64,000 bases of DNA from Raphanus sativus (Eukaryota > Streptophyta > Magnoliopsida > Brassicales > Brassicaceae). Location: assembly GCF_000801105.2 (NCBI RefSeq), contig NC_079517.1, positions 23,628,973 through 23,692,972 on the forward strand, written 5' to 3'. The notes under the pieces were generated by a model. That model ran no database searches and was not told the DNA's origin. It saw only the letters and a list, made by a program, of their open reading frames with translations. The position numbers and the translations under genes are program-made. Each line of letters opens with the position of its first letter. Positions within the stretch are counted from its first letter, which is position 1. This document shows positions 30,510-40,970 of the stretch, in pieces.

Positions 30510-30971
30510 GGGAAGCTATCTTTGGACAAGCTTTATTTAGGTCGGTGAAATCTACGCAGACTCCATTTCCCGTTCTTCTTTTCTAAACTACTGGATTAGC
30601 TAGCAGTCTGGTTAATGTACCTCACGAATGGACCCAGCTTTCGTTAAGTCAGTCAACCTCGTCGTTAACAGCTTGAGCCTTTTCTAGGCCTAGTTTGCGA
30701 CGCTTTTGTTTTGATCGGTTTGAAAGTGGGGTCTACATTAAGCTTGTGGTAGTGACGTCGGCGTTTTTACCTTCATGTCACTGGTGGGTCCATGCAAAAG
30801 TTCCGACGTTGCTTTTTAGAAAGTCGATGAGCTCCTTCTTAGTCTCGAGAGGAGCTCGGATCCGATACTCACTTGCTTTTCAGGATTTGAGTCGTCGATA
30901 CTAACTTGCTCGGGTGAGGTTCTTAGGGGACGTCGAATATTCTGTTGTATCTCACGACCCTCCTGGATCTG

Positions 30972-30980
30972 TAATTGCTA
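30972..30980 (-). promoter_or_regulatory. Conserved UAG-CAA-UUA site (C)
   Basis: Minus strand reads CCCCAATAGCAATTACAG, the same nine core bases as D and H, inside otherwise decayed sequence. Confidence 0.65.
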
Positions 30981-32710
30981 TTGGGGTGATTCTTTGAGAA
31001 TTTTCGATCCTCCCAGGTAACATATCCTGGAGATCTTTTGGGTTACCATACACTGTAGATTTCCTTTCAGGTGTCGGGATTTCACACATTGGTGATAAGT
31101 TGAAGCTACTGCTTTCATCTTATGGGATCCAAGGTCTTCCTAGGATCGCGTGAAACGGGAAGGTCTTGTCGATGGACTATGAAATTCATCATTTTCATGA
31201 TTCCGCCAGCTATATTGGGAGCTTAATAGTTCCCAATGAGGTAGCTGTTTTCTCCGGAAATCCTACGAGATTAGCTTTTTGGCCAATAATTTTCGTAGTC
31301 GTCTATTTCCTTCCCTTTTAGGGTGTTGTAGAAATAAGGTCAACAGAGCTTTCTGTGTCTATCATGAGTTTAGGGACCTCATATCCTGCGATGTTCAGGG
31401 TGACGAGTCAGCGCGTCATCCGTGAGGTCTGTCAAGGGTTTGAGGTCTCGCTTTCCCAGAAAGAATTCTTAGTATTGACTCGGGGTTGTGGAGCTTAGGT
31501 CCAGTGTTAGGACACAGCCTTCCGTACGTGATTCTAATGGAGTTGACGGAAGTCTTGACATATATCTGATCCTCCAGGATACAGTTCACCCTCGAGTCGG
31601 GGCTCGATTGAGGGGACGGTTTGCTCAAGAGGCTTCGACTTGTAAACTTTTTTCCTGGGGGAATTTTCCAAGAATCATATCGACTCATTTCTTGGGAGAC
31701 TGGATGGTGGCGAATCGGTCTCCTTCTCAGGTGACCTATCGCGCTTTGGAGGGGTGTCTCTGGGACCTCTTTTCTGATAAGGTGGTGGCTTTTTAAGGTC
31801 CACTCCCTTTATTTCTCCGGCTGCGAATTAGCTGCCAGTTGTCGTGGGGAGGTCCCAACATTCCTCAGTTGAGTGTCCATTCCGATCGTGAAAGAGCAGT
31901 TTTTGTTCTCATCATATTCCTTTTGACCAGGGGTTTTGTTTGCTGCGGCGATAGTTTTTCTTCCTTATCTTCCTCGATTGCATAGGAATGTTCTCCCTGG
32001 GTCTGATTGTTTCGAGAGTTCCCCTTTTTATGAGGTTCTTTTGCTTCTGAGGCTTCACCTTTCGGGTGTTATGGGGTTCTTTTGGAGCTTATCCAGTGCA
32101 GTTGTTTCCTCTTCCAGGTGACGTATCTAGACGCTTTATGAAGAGCATCGTCGATAGTTGGGGGAGGATTGAGTGTTAGCTACCGACCAAAGTTTGATTT
32201 TACCAGAGACCTCTTCTGAGAGCCTCGATTGGCGACCTGGTAAAACGGATTTTTTGATGTAGGCTCGTAGTGAGTCTCCCACTCCCTGTCTGATATTCCA
32301 GAGGTCAGCTCGGATGCTTCATGAAAGCGTTGCTTAACTGGTCGAAGCTATCTATCGAATTTGGTTCGAGACCAGAGACCATTCGAGGCTGTTCCGACTA
32401 ATTTTTAGCGAATGTCATGCAGTAACCTGCTTCGCATTTTCTTTTGTAAAGTGAGCTTTCACGATAGCTAACCGGAAGGCTCTCAGGTAAGCCTTTGGGT
32501 CTGAGGTCCCGTCGTATTCGGGGATCCTAATTTTTCGGTGTTGTCTCTTATGTAAGAGTTGGCAATTCTGTTCAGTGGATGAAGTTCCACAGGTCTCTTC
32601 GATCAAGCTCTCGTTCGGGAGCTGAGCTCGTTGCCTTGTGGACTTGAGCACCCAGCTTTTGGAGAGCTTCGTGGTTCCGCTCCATATATCTACGAATAGC
32701 CTCAGGTCCC
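30981..32710 (-). pseudogene. Element C protease and gag, badly decayed
   Basis: Alignable with D 20700-22470. The piece 31416-31688 corresponds to the gag-protease linker (SLLSKPSPQSSPDSRV), and 32415-32651 to the gag core (IRIPEYDGTSDPKAYLRAFRLAIVKAHF). Numerous single-base deletions leave no long frame. It stops at about codon 330 of gag, where element E begins. Confidence 0.8.
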
Positions 32711-33561
32711 TGATGATAGGAGTTTTTAGTCTCCTAAGACAAATGTTGTAGGATAGTGCATGAATGTCGAACCAATTCTGAGGATCTAAGCACCAGATGC
32801 AAGTACTTTCTTATCTAAGTCGCGATCAATAGCATGAGTTTATGAATTCTAACATCCTAACAATGAAACAAAACAGTAAATGAGATGACTTTTAAACTAT
32901 TTCTAAAGGAGAACTCATGGGTATAGGAACTTGACTCGGGTGATCAGGATTTGAACTAAGGATGAACAATAAACGATCAAACAACAACCTTAAGCCTAGA
33001 CACAATTCTAGCAGCTCTATGACTAGATGAATGCTCATTTGCTAACATATCTCAAACATCAAATGTCTTTGGTTGATAACATGCAAGCCATTATTACTAA
33101 CAAGTCTATTAGCTATTTTAGCATCATTTAACAACAAATGTCTTTGGCAAAGTACACTAAAAGCCTAGGAGAGCTGACTCAGGCATTCCATCAAACACAT
33201 GTCGGGTGAGGAAATGCCTAGAGATCACCCTCTGAGTGGCCTACTCAAATGATGCATTAAGATCACTCTACTGCAAGGAACAAGTATGATCTATACCTTA
33301 AACATCCTAGAACTAACCTAATCACCCTTAATCACCTAACCCATGAATCCAAAAGGTGTTACTCACTAATCTCCATGATTCTTCTTAAATCCATGATGGA
33401 TTTCAGATTAATCATGTAGAGAAATAGATGAGAGATCACGCAAAACAAATCAAGCCAAAAAGAAATGTTTTTCTTGAGAGAGTTTGTGTTCTTCAATAGA
33501 TCAAAGATAATCTGCCAAAGGTGGCTACAACATACTTAAACATTAGGTTTTTCAGAGTAAA
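32711..33561. mobile_element. Element E: LTR-like fragment next to the gap
   Basis: Starts TGATGATAGG exactly where C gag stops. The first 50 bases resemble the start of element B's LTR, so this is probably an Athila-family LTR in the same orientation. AT-rich, with no coding frame. It runs into the assembly gap, so its other end and its target duplication (predicted GTCCC) cannot be seen. Confidence 0.55.
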
Positions 33562-33661
33562 NNNNNNNNNNNNNNNNNNNNNNNNNNNNNNNNNNNNNNN
33601 NNNNNNNNNNNNNNNNNNNNNNNNNNNNNNNNNNNNNNNNNNNNNNNNNNNNNNNNNNNNN
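33562..33661. other. Assembly gap (100 N)
   Basis: Exactly 100 N, the usual placeholder for a gap of unknown size. It separates E from the protease end of F's gag. The missing parts of E, F and G may lie in it. Confidence 0.98.
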
Positions 33662-35426
33662 CTCCGATGACCATGTTGATCCTTTGGCGGTTGTTGTTGT
33701 TTCCTTCGCCGTCTTGTCTCTGTTCGCGTTTTTCGCCCGATTGAGTTCTAGGAGCGTTATTCTCGGGATTGGCTCAGTCGGTCTTTTGCGGACGGTCAGA
33801 ATCTAGGATCAGGTCTTTCATGCTCTTGACCGTTGCTAGTTTGCCGTCAAGCAGCTTCATAATGAGTCTAGCGCCGAGGACTTTGCAGTTGGCGGTGGAG
33901 TGACCTCTCGTCTGATGGAACTCGCAGCTGGAATTGTCCTTGTACGAGTTCCGCGTCCAAGTGTTTCCGGCGGTCCTTCCTTGTTCGGAATTAACGGCGT
34001 AGTTATGTTCGCCTTGGACGTCTTCCCCTTCGTGATGGACGTACTTGTCGTTACGAGAGGTTTTCTTCTTGCCGGACGCTTTCGGCGGTCCATGCTTTTG
34101 CGCTAGGATTTTCATCTCTTCTTCCATGATGATGAAATCCGTTGCCTTGTGGAGAGTGTCCTGGATGGTGCGTGGCCTTTCCAGAGAAATCCACTTTCGG
34201 AATTTCGATTTGTACCAGAGGTTTTTCCTCAGGGCGTCGATGGCGACTCTGTCGCTGAGGCCTGTTACCCTGGACATCACGAGTTTGAACCTCCTTATGT
34301 AGTCGCGGAGCGGTTCGTCTTCCTTTTGAATTAGACTCCAAAGGTCTACGTCCGAAGTTTCCTTGTCCATGAACATGGAGAATTGCTTCAGAAAAGCCGA
34401 AGCAAGCTGGCGGAAACTTCCGATGGAGTTTCTTTTCAAGTGTGAGAACCACTCGAGCGCAGCACCTCTGAGGTTCTCGACGAATAGGAGACAGCAGCCG
34501 ACGTCCTTTTCCCACTCCGGAAGTTTAGACCTTGCCATCGCAACCTGAAAAGACTGCAGATGTGCCTTTGGGTCTGTAGTTCCATCGTAGGTGGGAAGCT
34601 TTATTTTCCCAAGATCTGAGACTCGTGCGTCCGTGATTCGAGAGGTGAACGGAGTTTTTCTCGACTCCTCGAGGAGCAGGTCGATCTCAGGGGCAGTGCT
34701 GGTCGCGTGGTGAATCTGCGATTTTACCGCTTTCACCTCGGCTGCAGTTTTGGCGATGTACTCGCGCAAATCGTGGATCTCGTTGGCGCCGTTCGCGCTC
34801 CTTTGTCTACGTTGGCTGCGATAGGCCCGAGTCTGGTCCTCAGCCAACCTTTCTTGCTCTGACCAGTAGAGGTCTTCTTCCTCTTCTGTCATGGGTTTTT
34901 CGAAGGCTGCCGCAAGTCGAGCTGACTGACTTCGGGTCCTTCTGTGGTGGAGGTCGGCGTCTTCGTCGGACGGATCCGATTGATCGCTGATATCCAGATT
35001 GATTCTTTCGACGTCGTCTCCTTCGTTGTCCCTTGCGGGAGGTGGGAGGTTGCACGTCGTTTTCTTCTGCCCCGTCGGAGTGGTATCGTCAGGGACGAGT
35101 TCCGGGGATTTTCTCGGGGCATCTTTTTCTTGGTCTCCGGAAGTTCCGAAGTCGAGCCTCCTGACACGCCTCACCTTGGTGGATCCGCGCAGGAGTTTGC
35201 TTTTCGCTGTTAAGGTATTGACCTGTTTAGCGAGTGAAGCCATTAGTTTCTCTTGTTCTTCCGACCGTTTCTGGGCGGTGGCGAACAGTTCCTTCACCTG
35301 GTCCAGCATCGCGGTGTTTGCCTCAGCAGTGACCGTCGATACGTTTCCGTCAGGAGTCTTCTCAGCGTTGACATCGACGGCTGGTCCGTCGTGTGTTTGC
35401 TTGTCTTTTTCCACGTTAGCAGACAT
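33662..35426 (-). pseudogene. Element F gag (3' end in the gap)
   Basis: Starts [15 protein letters not shown] at 35426 and is open for 550 codons to a TGA at 33774-33776. The same frame then continues to the gap (RTQSGEKREQRQDGEG, RINMVIGG), so the TGA may be a nonsense mutation. A helical segment (residues about 40-75, [21 protein letters not shown]) is followed by a charged, arginine-rich region. The gag core lies at about residues 270-430 ([34 protein letters not shown]). A cysteine/histidine cluster, [14 protein letters not shown], lies near residue 515. Domain order agrees with D gag, but the sequence is a separate family. Confidence 0.8.
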
Positions 35427-35473
35427 GCTTAACTGGGCATGCGTAGTTGCGAGAAAGATAAATCCGTGAATCC

Positions 35474-35491
35474 CCCTCCTTCTAGCGCCAA
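35474..35491 (-). other. Element F primer binding site
   Basis: Minus strand TGGCGCTAGAAGGAGGGG, about two bases from the LTR. Unlike both other primer sites in the window; I cannot name the tRNA with confidence. Confidence 0.65.
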
Positions 35492-35493
35492 AC

Positions 35494-36901
35494 TGTGGGA
35501 ACCGAAATTCGCACTGTCGATTTTAGTTAAGTTAAAACGTTGGAAAACTAAGTTGACCTAGTTTTCCCCGAGGATCCCGGCTATCTGCTGGGCCACGCAC
35601 GACAAAGTTAATACGAGTCTAGTTTGAGAATAAATGCGTAAAATAAAGAGAGCAAAAAGAAAGAATCTTATTTCCGAATCTGCGGAGAGCGTTGGACAAC
35701 AGGTCGAGATCTCGGCCGCAAGAGCTGTCGATCGTCGCTAGTCTCAAAACCTAGATCTAACCTAGTTGAGTCGCAGCTCGCTAAAAAAGGAAATAAACGC
35801 CTAAGTTCTAAGTTGCTCTGAAGTGGTTTCTTTCTTCTGATTTCGGATCCCCTTCCTCTGCTCCTAGCTTTGCTTATATACTCCCATATGACGGTCTATC
35901 CTTGATGGGCTGAGTCTGCCGCGGGCTGGACTTTTTCCATTTTCGTCGGCTTTCGCGTTTATTGGGAAATTTGACATTTATCTTTTCGGAAAGTTGACAT
36001 TTATCTTTTCGGAAGTTTAACATTTATCTTGTCATGCGAAGATAATTGTAAACCGTCGTATCTATCCTTTTAGAAAATCGTAAATGGGTCGTCCGATCGG
36101 GTTTGGTCCCTTTCGGGCCGTCTTCCGGACTTCCGCTGTTTTCTACGATTTCTTTGAAAGAATGCTCATACTTGGATGTCGAGTCTTTCGGAAGATCTTC
36201 GATCCATTGCCGAGGTGAATGGTGTTTTAAGATAACCATCACCGTTTTATACGAAGTCTTCCTGTCCGTTGACGTCTTATGGGACTCGGAAAGTCGCAAA
36301 ACACGGATTTCTGGCGACCCGGAGGCTTAGAACTTACGCACGAAGACTAGCCGTCCGACGACCCGAGCCAGCACGGGGCTAGCCGCCCGGCGACCACGGC
36401 CAGCACGGGCGCTAGCCGCCGGCGGCCACGGCCAGCACGGGGCTAGCCGCCCGGCGGCCACGGCCAGCACGGGCGCTAGCCGCCGGCGGCCACGGCCAGC
36501 ACGGGCTAGCCGCCCGGCGGCCACGGTCAGCACGGGCGCTAGCCGCTGGCGGCCACGGCTAGCACGGGGCTAGCCGCCAGGCGGCCACGGCCAGTACGGG
36601 CGCTAGCCGCCGGCGGCCACGGCCAGCACGGGGCTAGCCGCCCGGCGGCCACGGCCACGACCCGAATCGGCTGCTCGTTTCCTTCGGTTTGTGCGTGTTT
36701 TTGCGTTTTTAGTTTTCCGTAGGTTTTTCCTTGTGTAGAAAATGTCTCTAGCTGTTGATTTCGAGATGATTAATCTTGAACTCAATGTTTTCCCGAGGTT
36801 TCTCGATTAACAATTAGTCTCTCGAGGTTGCTCTAACATTTTTCATGTTTTTCCGAGACTTTCGGACATCGATTTCGTCTTGACCGATTTTGACCCCAAC
36901 A
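35494..36901 (-). repeat. Element F 5' LTR
   Basis: TGTGGGAACCG to ...GACCCCAACA, 1408 bp. It contains the GC-rich minisatellite 36350-36660. Minus-strand TATATAAGC near 35871-35879 is a TATA candidate. Confidence 0.8.
36350..36660. repeat. GC-rich 32-bp minisatellite inside the F LTR
   Basis: About nine or ten copies of GCCAGCACGGGGCTAGCCGC plus CCGGCGGCCACG, alternating with a variant GCCAGCACGGGCGCTAGCCG plus CCGGCGGCCACG. It is strikingly GC-rich in an AT-rich LTR. The open frames through it are a by-product of the repeat. Confidence 0.9.
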
Positions 36902-37615
36902 AACGCAGGTTCAACCTATCAGAGGCTTGTCAACATGATGTTCGCCGATCAGATAGGGCAGACCATCAAGGTCTATATTGATGATATGCTGGTAATGTCC
37001 CTAGATGCTGAGGATCATATCTCACACCTTCAACTAGCCTTCACCACTCTCAGAAGGTACAAACATGAAACTGAACCCTTCAAAGTGCTCGTTTGGGGTA
37101 AGCTTTGGGAAGTTCCTAGGGTATATAGTCACCCACAGGGGCATTGAAGCAAATCCAGAACAAGTGAGAGCAATCCAGGTGATACCTTCCCCTCGTAACG
37201 TCAAGGAGTTTCAAAGACTGACTGGAAGGATGGCCGCCCTGAGTAGGTTCATCTCCAGACTGTCCGACAAGTCACATGTCTTCTTCGAAACCTTAAAGGA
37301 CCCCAAGGACTTCCAATGGACCGATAAATGCGAGCAAGCCCTATCCGATCTCAAGGCCTATCTCACTACTCCTCCTCTCCTCTCAAAACCCTTGGAAGGA
37401 GAAGTCCTATTGCTCTATCTGGCGGTATCAGAGCATGCAGTCAGCGCGGTCCTGGTAAGGGAAGAAGGAAAGAAACAGCATCCTTTCTACTACGTGAGCA
37501 AATCACTGCTAGACGCGGAAACCCGTTATAGTCACCTTGATAAGCTGGCCCTTGCCTTAGTTAACGCGGCCCGAAAGCTGCGCCCCTACTTCCATGCTCA
37601 TCAAATCGTGGTGGT
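36902..37615 (+). pseudogene. Element G RT C-terminal part and first RNase H start
   Basis: Begins inside RT (NAGSTYQRLVNMMFADQIG) and has YIDDML. A frame change near 37070 follows, then FLGYIVTHRGIEANPEQVRA, LTGRMAALSRFIS and the first RNase H (LYLAVSEHAVSAVL, YYVSKSL). It stops at VV where H was inserted. It is clearly diverged from C/D/H (about half of the residues). Confidence 0.85.
37611..37615. repeat. Target-site duplication of H, left copy (GTGGT)
   Basis: Identical to 49221-49225. Shows that H was inserted in G. Confidence 0.92.
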
Positions 37616-38125
37616 TGTGAGGGATTAAACTCACCTCCTGGATTTTAGATCAGGTTAAGATTAGGGAAAGATAACGCTGGCTCAATCCCGTTAGAACTTG
37701 TAGAATGAATTTGATTTGTATTGATAACTTGATAAAAGAATGGTTACAAAGAGATATTTTTCTTGGTGATTACAAAGATAATGAAATGTTTGAGAGATTG
37801 TGTGAATGTTGGTAGGAATGAACCTCCCTTCCTTCTTTGGTCTTCTTCCTCTTTAAATAGCCTCAGGCTCCGATGGATCGTCACCAACTGGTTCCCGAGA
37901 TCCCCTCCGTGATTTGAGGGATTTGTAACAGCTCCCGTTTGACCGGGTCCTGCGCCTACTTATACGTCCACGAGCTGCCTCCTTTCCGTGACCTCTCTAG
38001 TGAACATCTTTAGCTTACAACCTCCGGCTCTGGCTTAGCTGCTTTTGAGGATTGAATTCGTGATGGGCCTTTCGCGGCCCGTTTCTATTTCTTATTATTT
38101 ATTACTAGCTAGCGGGCCATATTCG
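37616..38125 (-). repeat. Element H 3' LTR, internal end deleted
   Basis: Matches 48702-49211, but the last bases (GGCCCAACA in C), the polypurine tract and about 60 further bases are missing. The sequence jumps from CATATTCG to TTGAGATCTTGTGCAG. Since transposition needs the tract, the loss came after insertion. Confidence 0.85.
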
Positions 38126-38260
38126 TTGAGATCTTGTGCAGCCGTTATCTTCATTAAAGATTTCGTTTGCTTAATCCGACGGCCACAATTGCGTTTGATG
38201 AGATCAACGGCTTAAATAAAAATATTTTAAAAAGCTATCTCCGCATATCGAGACGTGATG

Positions 38261-38270
38261 GGATATAAAG
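38261..38270 (+). promoter_or_regulatory. TATA-like box of the H aORF
   Basis: GGATATAAAG, 231 bases before the ATG at 38495, conserved with D. A pyrimidine-rich leader follows and contains CAGGTAACTT (38328), a possible 5'-UTR splice donor. Confidence 0.6.
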
Positions 38271-39193
38271 CTGCAGGTATTAACTGCTTCTCTCTCCACT
38301 TTCTCCACGCCTCTCGACGGTTTCCCAGGTAACTTCTCTCCTCCTTTTATTTTACTGCGTTTTCTCTTTTTTTTTTATCTCTGCTTCTTGATCGAACCAG
38401 TACTTCGCCTCTAACCTCTTTAGAGATTTCGTTCTTGCTTGACTTAGTTCGATTCTTCCCTTTTCGCTTTCTTTTCTCTTTACCCTTTATTACCATGAGT
38501 CAGAAGGAAGGTTTCGGTGAGATTCAAATCTCTGCTTCCGGTGCTCGTATTATGAAGGTTAAGCAAGAAACCGGCGAGAAGATGAAGAAGGATGCCAAGA
38601 AGAAGAAGGCTAAAGATTCAATTGGAGCGAGAGTCTCCAAGCGAATGAAGAAGAAGGATGGCGGGAGCGCCTCCACTGGACCTCACTCTCCTTCGCTGTT
38701 GAAGAGTCAGGAGGTTGTTAACCTCGTCGTCCAAGCTCACGGCAAGAAGGATTTAGCCAGAGCTTGTACTGATGATGAAACCCCCGAAACCGTCCCGGAG
38801 GGTTGGTTCTGTGTCCACGAGAAGTACATCTCCAAGTGTCACCTTAGGTTCCCTCTTCCAACCCTCTTGTTAGATCTCCTGGATCACTATCAATTAGCCC
38901 TTTCCCAGCTTTGCCCCTCGGTTATCCGAGTGGTGAATGGATTTATCACCAGGGCTAAGGAAGAAGGGGTTATCGTAGGGCTGACCGAGTTGATGAGTCT
39001 CTTCTCAATAAAGGAGAGTTCAACCAAGGAGGGTGGAAGCGGACCTATTATCTCCCCTGTCCTCCAGGGCTTGGTATTTTCAAGTTCACGGCCAGTGATG
39101 ATGACTGGCGGAAGAAGTATTTCTATGTCAAGATTGACCCTTTAATAGTTCCTGTAGGCCGAGTCCTCAGGACCTCTTGGTCTGACATATCTG

Positions 39194-39271
39194 GTTAGGT
39201 TTTTTAGGAATGTGTCTACTTGTTTACTTTTGCTTATCGTGACTTGCTAAGCCCTTTGATTTTTCTTGCAG
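39194..39271 (+). other. aORF intron 1 (78 nt)
   Basis: GTTAGGTTTT...TTTCTTGCAG. D has the equivalent at 28762-28838. Confidence 0.75.
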
Positions 39272-39445
39272 AGATTAAGGATCCTGTTAAGTTATCTGGT
39301 AAACTCACCAGAGCTCTCTGTAGGAAGCTGCAACACAGCCCTAGTACCTGGGGAGCTTACACTACCACGAGAATTGGATCAGCTAGGTTCCTTGAGCGAT
39401 ACAAGGCTTCCTTTCCTAATTCAGTCACGGTTGCAGGTTTAGAAG

Positions 39446-39523
39446 GTAACCTTCTTTCATTGGTTTCAAATCTTTAATGGTTGAACTTGTCTTTTGAGAT
39501 TAAGGATTCTCCTTTTGATTCAG
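39446..39523 (+). other. aORF intron 2 (78 nt)
   Basis: GTAACCTTCT...TTTGATTCAG. D equivalent 28510-28588. Confidence 0.75.
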
Positions 39524-40089
39524 TTTCTGAAGGTGAATCGATATTGTCAGTCTCATCGGAAGCTAGTACCTTAGAGAAGACTCAGTCACACAAGATGCCT
39601 CTCCAGCCCTCGTTCCGTTCCAGGGGTAAATCAACCAAAGCTGCCAGCTCCTCTCGGGGAAGCGACAGGAATCAAGGAGGATCCTTCCTCAGCTCTGTGA
39701 AGGAAGTCCTCGATGATGGAGGCTCTGCTCCTGTTAAAGATGCCAGTCGCTCCGAGCCTAAAGTTCAGGAAGTTGTCCCTCACTCCGAGGTCCCGGAGAC
39801 AGAAGCTGATCCTCAAGTGATGAAGGATACTCATGAGTTTGAGCCTCCGAGGAGTAAGAGGTCCAGGACCGACCAGGTCGACAGACCTTCCAGGTCTTCC
39901 TCCTCATCTTCTAGAGGAGGAACCGTCGGATGGAATTTCACTCACTTGAAGCCTGGATCAGTCTTGGATGACTCGTGGGGTTTGGCTACGCTGATGAGGC
40001 ACATGAAGAGAACCGGGTGCGCCTTCCCCTCGATCACCAATCTCACGAACAAAGAGGAGTACGTTGAGATTGCCCATTGCATGGGTCAG

Positions 40090-40167
40090 GTTTGGTTTTT
40101 CTTTTAGTCTTTTAGCTTGATCCTCTTCGGAAGATGTTTATTAAGTTATCGTTTTCGTTTTATGTAG
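40090..40167 (+). other. aORF intron 3 (78 nt)
   Basis: GTTTGGTTTT...TTTTATGTAG. D equivalent 27874-27945. Confidence 0.75.
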
Positions 40168-40970
40168 CTGGCTGGAGCTATCAACAGGGCTCAGTTCAAG
40201 TTTGAGGATACTGTGCTAGTTAGAGCTACTAAGATGGAGCTTGACAAGGCTCGGGTTCAGGTCTCTGAACTTCAAGCTGAGGTCGAGAGACTTGGCTCCA
40301 AGGCCGACATTCAGCAAGGGAAGATTGAGAGTCAAGCGATGGATATCCAGGTGAAGGGTAGGAAGATCGCTGAGTTGGATTCTGCTCGGAAGATAGCTGA
40401 GTATCAGGTCAGGGAGCTGAATACTTCGTCTCAAGACAACTAGAGGAACAAGGAAACTGAGGTCAAGCTGGCCGTTAGGAGAGGAAAGAGGGAGGTAGCT
40501 GATGCCTACAACAAGATCTTAGCCTCCGTGAAGGAGAAATTTGCCAAGAAGAAGGATGAGGTCGAGCTCCATATTTATGCTCAAGAGCTTCAGGCTAACA
40601 CCGACCTCTTGAAGGATATGCTGGATAATGAATCCAGAATGCTGAAGACGAGTATAACCGTTTGATGGCTTTGATGCCGGAGGCGACTGCTGCATATGAG
40701 AAGGCGCAGGTATCAGACTTCTCAATCAGCAAGCTTCCCATTCCTCAATTCTCAGAGAGTTCAGGTATATTCGAGATTAATATGTTTAATCTATCTTTTT
40801 CCGGAGAGTATTGTTTAAACTTATGTTTGGTGGACCCTGATTCAGCTCCAGTCGAGACGTCCCAGATGGGCGATGATAAGGAGGCAGATGAGGGAGGTCC
40901 AGCCAAAGAAAGTGAACCAGCTGTGGGAGATAAGGATGTCTGGAGGAGTTCCCGTGATGATGATGTCTAA

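Larger units (their letters stand above)
30505..30980 (-). pseudogene. Element C RT N-terminal part
   Basis: Homologous to the start of D RT (about 22500-22960): the NGKWRICVDF and LEKAQAVNDEVDRL regions can be followed at DNA level but are broken by many indels. In place of the ATG found ten codons after the amber codon in D and H, C has ATA. The UAG-CAA-UUA site is kept (30972-30980). Confidence 0.8.
13473..32710 (-). mobile_element. Element C: Tat-type Ty3/gypsy element, split by element D
   Basis: C occupies 13473-19176 and 30505-32710. The two halves join exactly in RT when D and one copy of GTAAC are removed. Order on the minus strand is partial gag, protease, RT, RNase H, second RNase H, linker, integrase, a repeat-rich 3' region, an aORF remnant, polypurine tract and LTR. 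The 5' LTR and the start of gag are missing, cut at 32710 by element E. The five bases before the LTR are CTACC; the partner duplication cannot be seen. Confidence 0.85.
33662..36901 (-). mobile_element. Element F: Tat-like element, gag and 5' LTR only
   Basis: Minus-strand 5' LTR (35494-36901), primer site and gag are present; the rest is lost in the gap. It is inserted in the RT of element G, which resumes at 36902 (predicted target duplication AACGC). Confidence 0.8.
38495..40970 (+). pseudogene. Element H antisense ORF (aORF), four exons
   Basis: Lies opposite to H's gag-pol. Exons 38495-39193, 39272-39445, 39524-40089 and 40168-40970 are separated by three introns of exactly 78 nt, each GT-AG with a pyrimidine-rich end. 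Joined codons restore continuity (SE/IKDPVKL, LEV/SEGES, MGQ/LAGAINR). Exon 1: MSQKEGFGEIQISASG, a lysine-rich region (KKDAKKKKAKDS), ETVPEGWF and LGIFKFTASDDDWRKKYFYVKI, i.e. the 'putative gypsy-type transposon' domain. Exon 3: serine-rich, RPSRSSSSSSRGGTVGWNF. Exon 4: about 150 residues of coiled coil, then FSESSGIFEINMFNLSFSGE and an acidic tail. Broken by a one-base loss near 39046, a TAG at 40441 and a frame change near 40640. Its role is unknown; nuclear targeting through the lysine run is a guess. Confidence 0.8.

Noticed and set aside
36327..36785. Arginine/alanine-rich ORFs on the minus strand
   Set aside because: They are produced by the GC-rich minisatellite, which is open in several frames; no independent coding support.
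35494..36901. F LTR and the following RT (36902 on) as one element
   Set aside because: The RT is on the opposite strand to F's gag and starts mid-codon at the LTR border, so it belongs to the target element G.
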